Below, in pieces: positions 1 to 8,198 of a stretch of 62,969 nucleotides of DNA. The notes below the pieces were generated by a model, which was not told where the DNA came from, made no database searches, and worked only from the letters and a program-made list of their open reading frames with translations. The stretch lies in the NCBI GenBank assembly GCA_964236585.1, contig CAXSFE010000006.1, forward strand, positions 1 through 62,969, read 5' to 3'. The number at the start of each line of letters is the position of its first letter. The stretch's first letter is position 1. A program made the translations under genes and the position numbers. Origin of the DNA: CAXSEF01 sp964236585 (GTDB lineage: Bacteria; Pseudomonadota; Alphaproteobacteria; Acetobacterales; Acetobacteraceae).

Positions 1-1850
1 TGCTCCGCCCGCAGCACCGCCGCCCGCGCCTGCCCCAGCCGCACCCTCTCCTGCACCAGCCGCCCGATCCGCTCCGCCTCGCGCGCTTGCCGGTCCGCCA
101 GCCGGTCCGCCGCCTCGACCGCGCGCACATACGCCGCCGGCAGCGACGCCCCGCCCGCCCACGACGCCACCTCCGCCGCATCCTCCGCGCCGCCCGCCCC
201 CCCGAACGCGACCCGCGCCACCAGGTCCCAGCCACGGTCCCGGTGCCCGCGCGCCGCCGCGACCGCCTCCGCCTCGACCGGCGCCTCCCCCGCCACCAGC
301 CGGTCGATCTCCGCCGCGATCGCGCCCGCCCCATCGCGCAGCCCGCCCGCCTCCCGCACCACGCCATCGAACGTGCGCAACGCTTCCACGAGCACGCCAT
401 GCCGCCGGTCGTATCCGGACGGCAGCTCCGGCCGCAGCGCCGCCAGCCCCGCGAGACTCCCGCTCCACCTGGGCACCAGCGCCAGCGCCGTCCCGGCCTC
501 CCCCCGCCGGGCCACCGCGACCTGCGACACCCCTGCCAGCCCACGCGCCGGATCGCCGCCCTCGCGCACCTCGCGCACCAGCGCCTCGACCGCCCCCGTC
601 GCCAGCGCCTCCGGCAGCGCCGCCAGCTCCGCCGCCAGCCCGTCCCGCTGCCGCTCCAGCCCCGCCAGCACCGCGGGCACCTCCCCCATCACCACCGCCA
701 GCGCAGCATGCCGCTCCAGCAGCGACTGCGCCTCCGCCAGCGCCGGCCGCCCTGGCAGCCCCGCATCCCCCTCGCGCAGCCCGAGATCGCCGCGCAGCGC
801 GCCCGCCTGCCGCTCCGCCGCCGCCAGCTCTGCGGCCTGCGCCGGCAGGTCCGCCTGGCTCTGCCGCACCGTCGCCGCCTCGCCCGCCAGCGCCTCGATC
901 CCCGTCGCATGGTCGAGCGCCCGCCTGTCCGGCACGATCCCCGCCAGCGCCTCCTCATGCCGCAGCAGAGTCGCCCCCAGCCCCCCCAAGCGGTCCTCCG
1001 CGCGCGACACCGCCTCCCGCGCCTCCGCCAGCGCCACGCCCAGCAACTCCCCCAGCACCGGCGCATCGCCGTGCTCCGCCAGCCACGCCACCGCGCCGTC
1101 GTGGCGCTGCAGCAGCGGCCGCGTCGCCCTGATCCGCGACAGCCGCGCCAGCGCCACCCCCAGCGACGCCGCCTCCGCCTCCGCCTCCGCGAGCGCCACC
1201 CCCGCCTCCGCGACCCCGCGCAGCCGCTCCTCCCACGCCTCCGTCGTCAGCGTCGCCGCCCGCCCTGCCTTGCGCGCCTCCGCCAGCCCGTCCAGCCCTC
1301 GGTAGAACGGCATCCCCTTCGACCGCCGCCCCGGCGCCAGCTCGTCGCGCGCCTTCGCGAAGCCGCGCTCCAGCTCCCGCGCCCTGCGCAGCCCCGACCC
1401 CGCCGACAGCAGCGCCTCCGCGAGGTCGCCCCCCGTCTCCAGCAGCTCGCGCCCCCCCGCCCGCAGCCGCTCCGTGTCCAGCGAGAACAGCTGCTCCAGC
1501 CGCCGCAGATCCGTCCCCCCAAGCATCCCCGCCAGCGCCGCCGCCCCGTCGCGCCCCTCGCCGTCCAGCAGCGTCGCGCCATGCCCCTTGCGCCGCACCA
1601 GCCGCACCGCTCCCCCCTCCGCATCGCGCAGCTCAGCGGACAGCTTCATCCCGCCGTAGCCGAACCGGAACCCCATCGGCGACTGCCCGCCAATGCCGAA
1701 CAGGAAGTCCGCGAACGCCCGCCGCAGCACCGACTTGCCCGCCCCGTTCGGCGCCACCAGCAGGTTCAGGCACCCCGGCCGCGGATCGAGCGCGACCACC
1801 TGGCGCTCGAACCCCCCGTAGCGCTCCAGCGTCAGCGCCTCGAAGCGCAC
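1..1850 (-). CDS. AAA family ATPase, YhaN/SbcC-like (3' end outside window)
   Basis: Large ATP-binding protein expected to pair with the YhaO-type nuclease encoded just upstream, acting on DNA ends as SbcC/Rad50-like proteins do. It starts with a GTG at 1848-1850, two bases before the yhaO stop codon region, so the two are almost certainly co-translated. The N-terminus reads MRFEALTLERYGGFERQVVA, followed by a Walker A motif APNGAGKS at about residue 38 and the region GGQSPMGFRFGYGG typical of YhaN. The remainder is Ala/Arg/Leu/Glu-rich, consistent with long coiled coils. The reading frame is open to the window edge, so the C-terminal ATPase half with Walker B is not visible. The alternative label SbcC-like is less specific. 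The family call is from recognised motifs only. Confidence 0.85.
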   Translation of the reverse strand, partial: MRFEALTLERYGGFERQVVALDPRPGCLNLLVAPNGAGKSVLRRAFADFLFGIGGQSPMGFRFGYGGMKLSAELRDAEGGAVRLVRRKGHGATLLDGEGRDGAAALAGMLGGTDLRRLEQLFSLDTERLRAGGRELLETGGDLAEALLSAGSGLRRARELERGFAKARDELAPGRRSKGMPFYRGLDGLAEARKAGRAATLTTEAWEERLRGVAEAGVALAEAEAEAASLGVALARLSRIRATRPLLQRHDGAVAWLAEHGDAPVLGELLGVALAEAREAVSRAEDRLGGLGATLLRHEEALAGIVPDRRALDHATGIEALAGEAATVRQSQADLPAQAAELAAAERQAGALRGDLGLREGDAGLPGRPALAEAQSLLERHAALAVVMGEVPAVLAGLERQRDGLAAELAALPEALATGAVEALVREVREGGDPARGLAGVSQVAVARRGEAGTALALVPRWSGSLAGLAALRPELPSGYDRRHGVLVEALRTFDGVVREAGGLRDGAGAIAAEIDRLVAGEAPVEAEAVAAARGHRDRGWDLVARVAFGGAGGAEDAAEVASWAGGASLPAAYVRAVEAADRLADRQAREAERIGRLVQERVRLGQARAAVLRAE

Positions 1851-3119
1851 TCAGCCCTCCCCCTCGGCCAGCCGCGCCAGCAGCAGCTCGCGCGCCCGCT
1901 CCAGCAGCGCCTCGGGCGCCTCCCCCGCCGCCAGCCGCACCGCCGGGTGATCCTCCCCCAGCGCCTCGCGCAGCCCCGCCGCCTTGCCCAGCATCTCGGC
2001 CGCATACCCCCGCAGCGACCCCGCCAGCCCCTGCGCATCCACCCCCTCGATGCTGCGCACCAGCGCCCCGAACGCATCGTCGCGCCCCCGCATCGCCGCC
2101 CGCTCCAGCCGCGGCGCCGTCGCGACCCTCACCCCCTCCAGCCAAGCCTCCTCCCCCGCCGCCGCCGCCAGCTCGTTCCGCACCATGTCGCGCAGCTCGC
2201 CCGCCGCCCCCGCCGCCAGCGCCCCGTGCGCCGCGCTCGCCCCCGTCAGCACCACCCGCAGCGCCAGCAGCCGCCCGTCCGCCCGCTCCACCGCGTCCCC
2301 CGCCGCCGCCCGCACCAGCGCCATCGCGTCGCCCACGTCCCCCGCCCCCGACACGTCCACCACCAGCCGCTCCCAGCGCACCACGTCGAACGCCACGTGC
2401 CGCAGCGCCACCCGCCCGTCGCGCACCTCCACGAGCGTGCCCCCCCGCTCCCCCGGCTCGTTGACGTGCCGCCCCTGCAGGTTCCCCGCGAACACGATAT
2501 GCGGGTCCCGGTGCAGCACCACGCGCGTGTGCACGTGCCCCAGCGCCCAGTACTCGTAGCCGTGCGCCGCCAGCTGCTCGACCGAGCACGGCGCATAGTT
2601 CGCGTGCCCCTCGTGTCCCTCCGCAGCGGTGTGCAGCAGCCCGATGTTGAACAGCCCCCGTACCGGCTCCGGATACCCCCGCGCCAGGTTCTCCAGCATC
2701 TCGCGCGTGCGGAAGCTCTGCCCGTGCACCGCGACCCCGATCTCGGGCATCGCCACCGTGTCGGGCCGCTCGCTCGGCAGCAGCGTCGCCGGCGCCGCCC
2801 ACCTCACCTTGCGCGACACCACGCTGTCCGCGTCGTGGTTGCCGCTGATCGCCACCACACGCACGCCCGCCCGCGTCAGCCGCGCCACCTGCTCCACCAG
2901 GAAGTGCCCGGTCCGCCAGTCCTTCCAGTCGCCGTCGAACAGGTCCCCCGCGATCACCACCAGCGGCAGCCCCTCGTCGAGCGCGAACTGCACCGCGTTG
3001 GCCAGCGCGCGGCGCGACGCCTCGCGGATGCGCACCGCCGGCGCCTCCGCCTCCAGGCCGCGCAGCGGGCTGTCCAGGTGCAGATCCGCCAGATGTAGAA
3101 ACCGCAGCCCGGCCATCAT
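1851..3119 (-). CDS. Metallophosphoesterase / DNA repair exonuclease, YhaO (SbcD-like)
   Basis: Calcineurin-like phosphoesterase, probably a Mn-dependent nuclease working with the adjacent YhaN-like ATPase. With the start at 3119 the protein has 422 residues. Metal-binding motifs are clear: HLADLH (residues 9-14), GDLFD (58-62), GNHD (93-96) and GHVHTR near residue 184. The frame is open further upstream to 3164, but that extension would run into an intergenic repeat and is not family-like. The start is one of two consecutive ATGs (3119 or 3116). The C-terminal 200 residues are less conserved and probably bind the ATPase. The two-gene pair sits at the end of a run of minus-strand housekeeping genes, where related genomes often have other genes, so it may be a local addition (inference). 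Confidence 0.92.
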   Translation of the reverse strand: MMAGLRFLHLADLHLDSPLRGLEAEAPAVRIREASRRALANAVQFALDEGLPLVVIAGDLFDGDWKDWRTGHFLVEQVARLTRAGVRVVAISGNHDADSVVSRKVRWAAPATLLPSERPDTVAMPEIGVAVHGQSFRTREMLENLARGYPEPVRGLFNIGLLHTAAEGHEGHANYAPCSVEQLAAHGYEYWALGHVHTRVVLHRDPHIVFAGNLQGRHVNEPGERGGTLVEVRDGRVALRHVAFDVVRWERLVVDVSGAGDVGDAMALVRAAAGDAVERADGRLLALRVVLTGASAAHGALAAGAAGELRDMVRNELAAAAGEEAWLEGVRVATAPRLERAAMRGRDDAFGALVRSIEGVDAQGLAGSLRGYAAEMLGKAAGLREALGEDHPAVRLAAGEAPEALLERARELLLARLAEGEG

Positions 3120-3135
3120 GCCCCCAGGAAAGAAA

Positions 3136-3258
3136 GCAAGGCTGGGCCCTGCCCAGACCCACAAAGGGTCCGAGGACCCTTTGATCCCATTTGCTTAGGT
3201 TAAGCCATCCAAGGGGCTTCCCTTGGCGGAGTTTGAGGCAGAGCCTCAACCTTCCTTC
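3136..3258. repeat. Modular intergenic repeat, family A copy 1
   Basis: This copy begins GCAAGGC and contains four palindromes in a row: CTGGGCCCTGCCCAG, AAAGGGTCC-GA-GGACCCTTT, a CCAAGGGG/CCCTTGG stem, and TTGAGGC-AGA-GCCTCAA. It fills the gap between rlmH and yhaO, ending one base before the rlmH stop and starting 16 bp upstream of the yhaO start. Confidence 0.85.
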
Positions 3259-3259
3259 C

Positions 3260-3715
3260 CTACGGCCGCCCCGCCCGATGATACGGATGCCCCTGCGCGA
3301 TCGCCCGCGCCCGGTACAGCTGCTCCGCCAGCATCACCCGCGCCAGCATGTGCGGCCAGGTCATCCGCCCGAGCGAGACCGCGTGGTCCGCGCGCGCCAT
3401 CACCGCCGCCGACAGCCCCTCCGCGCCCCCGATCACGAAGCACACCGGCCGCTGCCCGGCCAGCCACCCGTCGAGCCGGACCGCCAGCGCCGCGCTGTCC
3501 ACCGCCTCGCCCCCCAGGTCCAGCGCCACGACCATCGCCTGCCCGGGCAGCGCCGCCAGGATCGCCTCGCCCTCGCGCCGCTTCACCTCGGCGGCCGACC
3601 CCTTCGCCTCCGCCAGCTCCACCACCGCCAGCGCCGGCCGCAGCCGCACCGCATAGCGCGCGAACAGCTCCGCCTCCGGCCCCGCCCGCATCCGCCCCAC
3701 CGCGATCAGCCGCAC
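3260..3715 (-). CDS. rlmH: 23S rRNA (pseudouridine1915-N3)-methyltransferase RlmH
   Basis: SPOUT-class SAM-dependent methyltransferase that acts on the 70S ribosome at pseudouridine 1915 of 23S rRNA helix 69. The 151-residue length is standard. It starts MRLIAVGRMRAG. The SAM-binding knot is seen as CFVIGGAEGL (about residues 97-106) and SLGRMTWPHMLARVMLAEQLYRA. The C-terminal tail GHPYHR carries the conserved His/Tyr. It follows rsfS by 15 bp, the usual rsfS-rlmH arrangement, so the two are probably one transcript with nadD and proA. Confidence 0.96.
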   Translation of the reverse strand: MRLIAVGRMRAGPEAELFARYAVRLRPALAVVELAEAKGSAAEVKRREGEAILAALPGQAMVVALDLGGEAVDSAALAVRLDGWLAGQRPVCFVIGGAEGLSAAVMARADHAVSLGRMTWPHMLARVMLAEQLYRARAIAQGHPYHRAGRP

Positions 3716-3730
3716 GGGAGGCCGCCAGGA

Positions 3731-4111
3731 TCAGGCCGGCTCGGCCGACGGCTCCGGCTGCACCGCATCGACCTCGTCCAGCTCCGCGCCCCACATCCGC
3801 TCCAGCGCGTACAGCGTCCGCGCCTCCGGCTTGAACAGGTGCACGATGATGTCGCCCGCGTCGATCAGCACCCAGTCCGAGCCGCCCGCGCCCTCGATCA
3901 GCACGCGCTTGACCCCGGCCTTGTGCAGCGACTCCTCCAGATGCGTCGCCATCGCCGTGATCTGGCGATCCGCCAGCCCCGTCGCGATGATCATCCGGTC
4001 CGCGAAGCTGGCCCGCCCGGCGAGGTCGAGGGTCACGATCGCCTCGCCCTTGTCCGCCTCCAGGCTCTCCACGATCACCGCCTGCACGCGGTCGAGCTGC
4101 GAGGCCTCCAC
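3731..4111 (-). CDS. rsfS: Ribosome silencing factor RsfS
   Basis: RsfS binds ribosomal protein uL14 and blocks 30S-50S joining when translation should be limited. The conserved core is visible as AIVTLDLAGRASFADRMIIATGLADRQ, with SDWVLIDAGDIIVHLF near residue 85. The coordinates use the only ordinary start codon in frame, GTG at 4109-4111, giving 126 residues. The frame is open upstream to a stop at 4382-4384, and the stretch 4112-4306 has G or C at nearly every third codon position. It would encode a Lys/Pro/Ala-rich extension beginning at an ATC codon (4304-4306), 7 nt after a good GGAG ribosome-binding site. The true protein may therefore be about 191 residues. The core function is certain; the start is not. 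Confidence 0.93.
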   Translation of the reverse strand: MEASQLDRVQAVIVESLEADKGEAIVTLDLAGRASFADRMIIATGLADRQITAMATHLEESLHKAGVKRVLIEGAGGSDWVLIDAGDIIVHLFKPEARTLYALERMWGAELDEVDAVQPEPSAEPA

Positions 4112-4542
4112 CGGCGCCTCGCGCGGCTCGACGTCCGCGGCCTGCGGGCGCGGCCCGGCGGCGGCGGCCTTCTTGCGCGGCGTGCCGAGCGCCTTGGCCG
4201 CCTCCGACAGCCCGGCGGGCGGCTTGGGCGAGCGGCGCTTGGCCGGCTCGCCCGTGGCGCCGCGCGCGGCCTTGCTGGCGGACTCGGCGGGGGGCTTCCT
4301 GGCGATCGTCTCTCTCCGTGCAGCGCCGGCCGATGCGGGTCGGCCGATCGTGATCCCAACATGCCCGCGCGCGACCGACGGTCAACCACCGGCACCCGAC
4401 AGGCCGGCCACGGCGCGGCCGGAGCATCCGCGGCACAAACGCCCGCCCCCGCCCCGAGTCAAACAATTCGCGTCAAACACTTCGAGTCGAACAACCCGGG
4501 TCGAACGATCCGCCTCGAACACCCCGGATCAGGCGCCCCGGG

Positions 4543-5166
4543 TCACGCGCCCCACGCGATCCGCCCCGACCCGCGCAGCGCGGTGGCCGAGCAGCCGCTC
4601 TCCCGCGCCGGCAGGAACACCCACGCCGGCGGCCTGCGATCGGCCAGCGTGATCGCCGCCCGCGCCGGAATGCGCCACGCCCGCAGCCGCCGCGCCGCCC
4701 GCCCCGCCAGCGCCCGCCGGGTGTAGGCAGGCCGCGGCAGCACCGCGAACGGAACGAGGCGCATTAGCGCGACCCACCGCCGCCAGCGCGTCAGCTCCGC
4801 CAGGATGTCGGCCCCCATCAGCCACACGAAGCGCACCCGCGGGAACCGCCGCCGCAGCGCCCGCAGCGTGTCCAGCGCATAGCGCGTGCCCAGCCTCTGC
4901 TCGATCCCGGTGGCGACCACGCGCCGCCCGTCCGCGACGCCCTTCGCCGACGCCAGCCGGTCCGCGAACGCCGCCATCCCCGCCGCGGGCTTGAGCGGGT
5001 TGCCCGGCGAGACCATCAGCCACACCCGGTCCAGCCGCAGCCGCCGCAGCGCCAGCTCCGCCACGTGCCGGTGCCCCTCGTGCGCCGGGTTGAACGACCC
5101 CCCAAGCAGCCCGACCCTCGGCCCGCGACGCGACACCGCCCGCGATGCTCCCGCCTGCGACGTCAC
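4543..5166 (-). CDS. nadD: Nicotinate-nucleotide adenylyltransferase NadD
   Basis: Transfers AMP from ATP to nicotinate mononucleotide, the penultimate step of NAD synthesis. The 207-residue protein begins at GTG 5164-5166, 11 bp after the proA stop. The nucleotidyltransferase signature GLLGGSFNPAHEGHRH (about residues 19-34) includes the HxGH-type motif as HEGH. SPGNPLKP follows at 53-60 and the C-terminal SATALR (193-198) supplies the ISTxxR-type motif. The upstream in-frame region belongs to a shadow of proA. About 430 bp separate its stop from the ordinary rsfS start; part of that gap is the probable RsfS extension and the rest shows no gene. Confidence 0.95.
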   Translation of the reverse strand: MTSQAGASRAVSRRGPRVGLLGGSFNPAHEGHRHVAELALRRLRLDRVWLMVSPGNPLKPAAGMAAFADRLASAKGVADGRRVVATGIEQRLGTRYALDTLRALRRRFPRVRFVWLMGADILAELTRWRRWVALMRLVPFAVLPRPAYTRRALAGRAARRLRAWRIPARAAITLADRRPPAWVFLPARESGCSATALRGSGRIAWGA

Positions 5167-5177
5167 CGCCCGCAGCC

Positions 5178-6452
5178 CTAGCCGCGCACCTGCCCGTCCC
5201 CCTCCACGACGTAGCGGAACGTCGTGAGCTGCTCCACGCCGACCGGCCCCCGCGCGTGCAGCCGCCCGGTGGCGATCCCGATCTCCGCCCCGAAGCCGAA
5301 CTCCCCGCCGTCGCAGAACTGCGTGGACGCGTTCCACAGCGTCACCGCGCTCTCGCTGTCGTCCAGGAACCGCCGCGCCGCCGCCGCGTCGCCCGTGATG
5401 ATCGCCTCGGTGTGCTCGCTGCCGTGCCGCGCGATATGCGCCAGCGCGCCGTCCACCCCGTCCACCACCGCCACCGACAGCACCGCGTCCAGCCACTCCG
5501 TGTCGAAATCCCCTGGCCCCGCCGCCGCCAACTCCGGCATCACCGCGCGCGCCCGCTCGTCCGCCCTGAACCCGCACCCAAGCTCGCGCAGCCGCGCCAC
5601 GATCGGCGGCAGTAGCGTAGCCGCCGCCGACGCATCGACCAGCAGCGTCTCCGTCGCCCCGCAGATCCCGGTCCTGCGCATCTTGGCGTCCGCCACCACC
5701 CGCACCGCCATCTCCGGGTCCGCCGCCGCGTGCACGAAGGTGTGGCACAGCCCCTCCGCGTGCGAGAGCACCGGCACGCGGGCGTCGCGCTGCACCCGCT
5801 CCACCAGGCCCCGCCCGCCGCGCGGGATGATCAGGTCGATCTGCCCCGCCGCCGCCAGCATCGCCGCCACGAAGCCGCGGTCCGCCGTCGGCGCCTGCTG
5901 CACCGCCGCCTCCGGCACCCCCGCCTCGCGCAGCCCCGCCTGCACCGCCGCCTGGATCGCCCCCGCGCTGGCAAAGCTGTCGGAGCCGCCGCGCAGGATC
6001 ACCGTGTTGCCCGACTTCAGGCACAGCGCCGCCGCGTCCGCCCCCACGTTCGGCCGGCTCTCGTAGACCATGCCGATCACGCCCACCGGCGCCGCCACCC
6101 GGCGCATCCGCAGCCCGTTCGGCCTCACCCACGCCGCCAGCGTCCGCTCCAGAGGGTCGGGCAGCGCCGCCACCTGCTCCATCCCCGCCGCCATCGCCTC
6201 CACCCGCGCCGGCGTCAGTGTCAGCCGATCGCGCAGCGCCGCACTGCCCTCGAAACGCGCGAGATCGTCCGCATTGGCACCCAGGATTGCCGCCCCCTGC
6301 GCCCGCAGGCTGGCCGCGACCCGCAGCAGCGCCGCGTCGCGCGCAGGCCCCGGCATGCGCCCCAGCGTCCGGCCGGCCTCGCGCGCGGCGGCGGCCATGG
6401 CGCGCAGGGCAGGGGCGTGCGGGTCGGAGCGGGTCTCGGCCTGGATGTCCAT
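5178..6452 (-). CDS. proA: Glutamate-5-semialdehyde dehydrogenase (gamma-glutamyl phosphate reductase) ProA
   Basis: NADPH-dependent reduction of gamma-glutamyl phosphate to glutamate-5-semialdehyde in proline synthesis. The 424-residue length is standard. The chosen start MDIQAETRSD at 6452 fits the family; the longer frame runs into an intergenic repeat. Visible signatures are GVIGMVYESRPNVGADAAALCLKSGN, IPRGGRGLV and the catalytic cysteine in RRTGICGATETLL. The C-terminal GPVGVEQLTTFRYVVEGDGQVRG is typical. proB is not in the window. Gene order proA-nadD-rsfS-rlmH on one strand matches many alphaproteobacteria. Confidence 0.97.
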   Translation of the reverse strand: MDIQAETRSDPHAPALRAMAAAAREAGRTLGRMPGPARDAALLRVAASLRAQGAAILGANADDLARFEGSAALRDRLTLTPARVEAMAAGMEQVAALPDPLERTLAAWVRPNGLRMRRVAAPVGVIGMVYESRPNVGADAAALCLKSGNTVILRGGSDSFASAGAIQAAVQAGLREAGVPEAAVQQAPTADRGFVAAMLAAAGQIDLIIPRGGRGLVERVQRDARVPVLSHAEGLCHTFVHAAADPEMAVRVVADAKMRRTGICGATETLLVDASAAATLLPPIVARLRELGCGFRADERARAVMPELAAAGPGDFDTEWLDAVLSVAVVDGVDGALAHIARHGSEHTEAIITGDAAAARRFLDDSESAVTLWNASTQFCDGGEFGFGAEIGIATGRLHARGPVGVEQLTTFRYVVEGDGQVRG

Positions 6453-6492
6453 GACGCACACGATGCCCTGCCCGGCACGGGGAAGGAAGACA

Positions 6493-6618
6493 GGAAGGCC
6501 AGGGGCTCTGCCCCTGGACCCCGCCAAAGGCGGAGCCTTTGGAATCCTCTACTTAAGTAACGGGATCAAAGGACCCCCGGCCCTTTGCGGGTCCGGGCAG
6601 AGCCCGGCCCTGCTTTCC
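6493..6618. repeat. Modular intergenic repeat, family A copy 2
   Basis: Contains CCAGGGGC-TCT-GCCCCTGG, a CCAAAGGC/GCCTTTGG stem, the linker with ACTTAAGTAA and GGGATCAAAGG, then a CCCGGGCAGAGCCCGG-type arm ending in CTGCTTTCC. It lies between proA and the DUF2842 gene, in tandem minus-strand context. Confidence 0.85.
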
Positions 6619-6631
6619 TGCGGCCGAACCC

Positions 6632-6850
6632 TCACCCTCTCGGCCCGCCGTCCCCGTCCACCGCCGGCCGCACCGCCCAGCGCATCAGCTTGTAGACCGG
6701 CAGCACCCACGCCACCCCAAACACCGCGTAGAACACCGCCAGCGCCGCCCAGCCCGCCGGCTGCACCAGGTCCGCCAGCGTGGCGGCCGCGACCAGCCAC
6801 GCGATCACGAACCCCACGCCGAGCAGGCAGGCCACAAGCGTGCGCGACAT
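6632..6850 (-). CDS. DUF2842 domain-containing small membrane protein
   Basis: A 72-residue protein beginning MSRTLVACLLG with two predicted membrane helices (residues about 5-27 and 32-52). The conserved DUF2842 ending is present as GVAWVLPVYKLMRWAV, matching the family pattern GxxWxxPxxxLxRWM. The function is unknown. An upstream in-frame ATG at 6886 exists but adds an unlikely hydrophilic leader. It is divergent from apt with 124 bp between starts. Confidence 0.8.
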   Translation of the reverse strand: MSRTLVACLLGVGFVIAWLVAAATLADLVQPAGWAALAVFYAVFGVAWVLPVYKLMRWAVRPAVDGDGGPRG

Positions 6851-6974
6851 GACAGAGCCTCCGATGCGCGCCGCCGGTTGCGGCACGACGCCGCCGGGCT
6901 ATACCTCCGCCCGCCCCCATCGTGCCAGGCGCGCGAGGCGTCCCGGCCGCCCAGCCCCTTCGACGGAACCACCG

Positions 6975-7505
6975 ATGAACCAGCCTGCAACGAACCTCAA
7001 GGATCACATCCGGGCGGTCCCCGACTTCCCCAAGCCGGGCATCCTGTTCTACGACATCTCAACCCTGCTGCGCGACGCCGACGCCTGGCAGGTGGCGATG
7101 GGCCGCATGGCGCGCGCCATCCAGGGACACCGGCCCGACATGCTGGCCGGCATCGAGTCGCGCGGCTTCCTACTCGCCGCCCCCCTGGCAACCAAGCTCG
7201 GCGTCGGCTTCACCATGCTGCGCAAGCGCAACAAGCTGCCCGGCCCGCTCGTCGGCCTGGACTACGCCCTCGAATACGGCACCGACCGGCTGGAGATCCA
7301 GGCCGACGCGGTCCGCCCGGGCCAGCGCGTGGTGCTGCTCGACGACCTGCTGGCCACCGGCGGCACGTTGTCCGCCGGCCTTTCCCTCCTGCGCCAGGTC
7401 GGCGCGGAGGTCCCCGCGATCGGCGTGCTGATCGAGCTGACCTTCCTGGCCGGCCGCGCGAAGCTCGACGTGCCTGTCGAAGCCCTCCTCAGCTACGACG
7501 AATAG
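6975..7505 (+). CDS. apt: Adenine phosphoribosyltransferase
   Basis: Converts adenine plus PRPP to AMP. The 176-residue protein has the family N-terminus LKDHIRAVPDFPKPGILFYDIS, the ESRGF element (residues about 57-61) and the PRPP-binding loop VVLLDDLLATGGT (about 117-129). mtnP, about 1.5 kb away on the other strand, releases adenine from methylthioadenosine, so the two genes act in the same salvage route. The ATG at 6975 was chosen over frames further upstream because the family starts here. Confidence 0.96.
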   Translation: MNQPATNLKDHIRAVPDFPKPGILFYDISTLLRDADAWQVAMGRMARAIQGHRPDMLAGIESRGFLLAAPLATKLGVGFTMLRKRNKLPGPLVGLDYALEYGTDRLEIQADAVRPGQRVVLLDDLLATGGTLSAGLSLLRQVGAEVPAIGVLIELTFLAGRAKLDVPVEALLSYDE

Positions 7506-7606
7506 TTTGCCGCCCCTGCCAGCAAAGCTGCGTCGACCCAAGAGTGTTGTCGGGCCTCTGGCCAGCTAAGCAAGAAGCTCAAGACCTTTAAAAACTCACT
7601 GCCCAA

Positions 7607-7646
7607 GCAGGCAAACGTCAAAGGCAAGCCTGTGACGTTTGCCTGC
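7607..7646. terminator. Perfect 14-bp inverted repeat downstream of apt
   Basis: GCAGGCAAACGTCA (7607-7620) and its exact reverse complement (7633-7646) flank a 12-nt loop. This is the only strong structure in the 269 bp between apt and the oppositely oriented DUF3309 gene. It suits a bidirectional terminator between convergent genes, although there is no T-run on either side. A protein-binding operator is the alternative. Confidence 0.5.
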
Positions 7647-7774
7647 ACAGTCTCTGGTTTCCCTGGATGCGCGACAGTCCAGTCTCTGTGACAAGCTGGA
7701 CCACAAGCGGGCATCGCAAAGATCAGCCGTGAGCGTCTGCCTTGCCCGGCCACCGACGTCCGTGCTTTGCCGGC

Positions 7775-7948
7775 TTACAATCGGCCGCTCACGAGCAGCA
7801 CGATCAGCACGATGATCAGGATCGTACCCAAACCAACGCCACCGTAGCCATAGTGGCCATAGGCGCCGCCGCCCCAGCCACCGAACGTGGTGCCCAGACC
7901 ACCGCCGAACAGCAGGATGATGAGGATGATGAGAAGGATCAGACCCAA
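7775..7948 (-). CDS. DUF3309 family small hydrophobic protein
   Basis: Two hydrophobic segments (LGLILLIILIILLFG and LGTILIIVLIVLLVSGRL) are separated by a Gly/Tyr/His-rich loop, which is the DUF3309 pattern. Family members usually start M-L-G-T-I-L. Here the matching residue is TTG at 7946-7948, preceded by GGGAG at 9-13 nt, giving 57 residues. The frame is also open to an ATG at 7990, which would add MVAEQACVVNGRTS. I prefer the TTG because of the ribosome-binding site and family alignment. Function unknown, probably membrane associated. Confidence 0.7.
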   Translation of the reverse strand: MGLILLIILIILLFGGGLGTTFGGWGGGAYGHYGYGGVGLGTILIIVLIVLLVSGRL

Positions 7949-8051
7949 GGACGTTCTCCCGTTTACCACGCAAGCTTGCTCCGCAACCATGGCGGGAACA
8001 AGTCATTGCGGTATTGAGAGTCAACGGGCTCCTGCCTCGTGCGTAAAACAA

Positions 8052-8176
8052 GCAAGGCTGGGCTCTGCCCAGACCCGCTAAAGGCCAGTGGCCTTTGGAA
8101 ACCCACCCCTTGAGTCCAGGTTTCCAAAGGCGAGCCTTTGGCGGAGTCCAGAGGCGGAGCCCCTGGCCTTGCTTGC
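8052..8176. repeat. Modular intergenic repeat, family A copy 3
   Basis: Starts GCAAGGCTGGGCTCTGCCCAG and ends GGCCTTGCTTGC, so its ends form a terminal inverted repeat. Inside are AAAGGCCAGTGGCCTTT and CCAAAGGCGAGCCTTTGG stems. It lies between the ubiG stop and the DUF3309 gene. Confidence 0.88.
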
Positions 8177-8198
8177 TTCCTGACCCACGCCTGCACGG

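Noticed and set aside
87..3098. 1003-codon plus-strand open frame opposite the YhaN/YhaO genes
   Set aside because: Arg/Pro/His-rich product with no domain; it is the antisense shadow of two recognised genes in very G+C-rich DNA.
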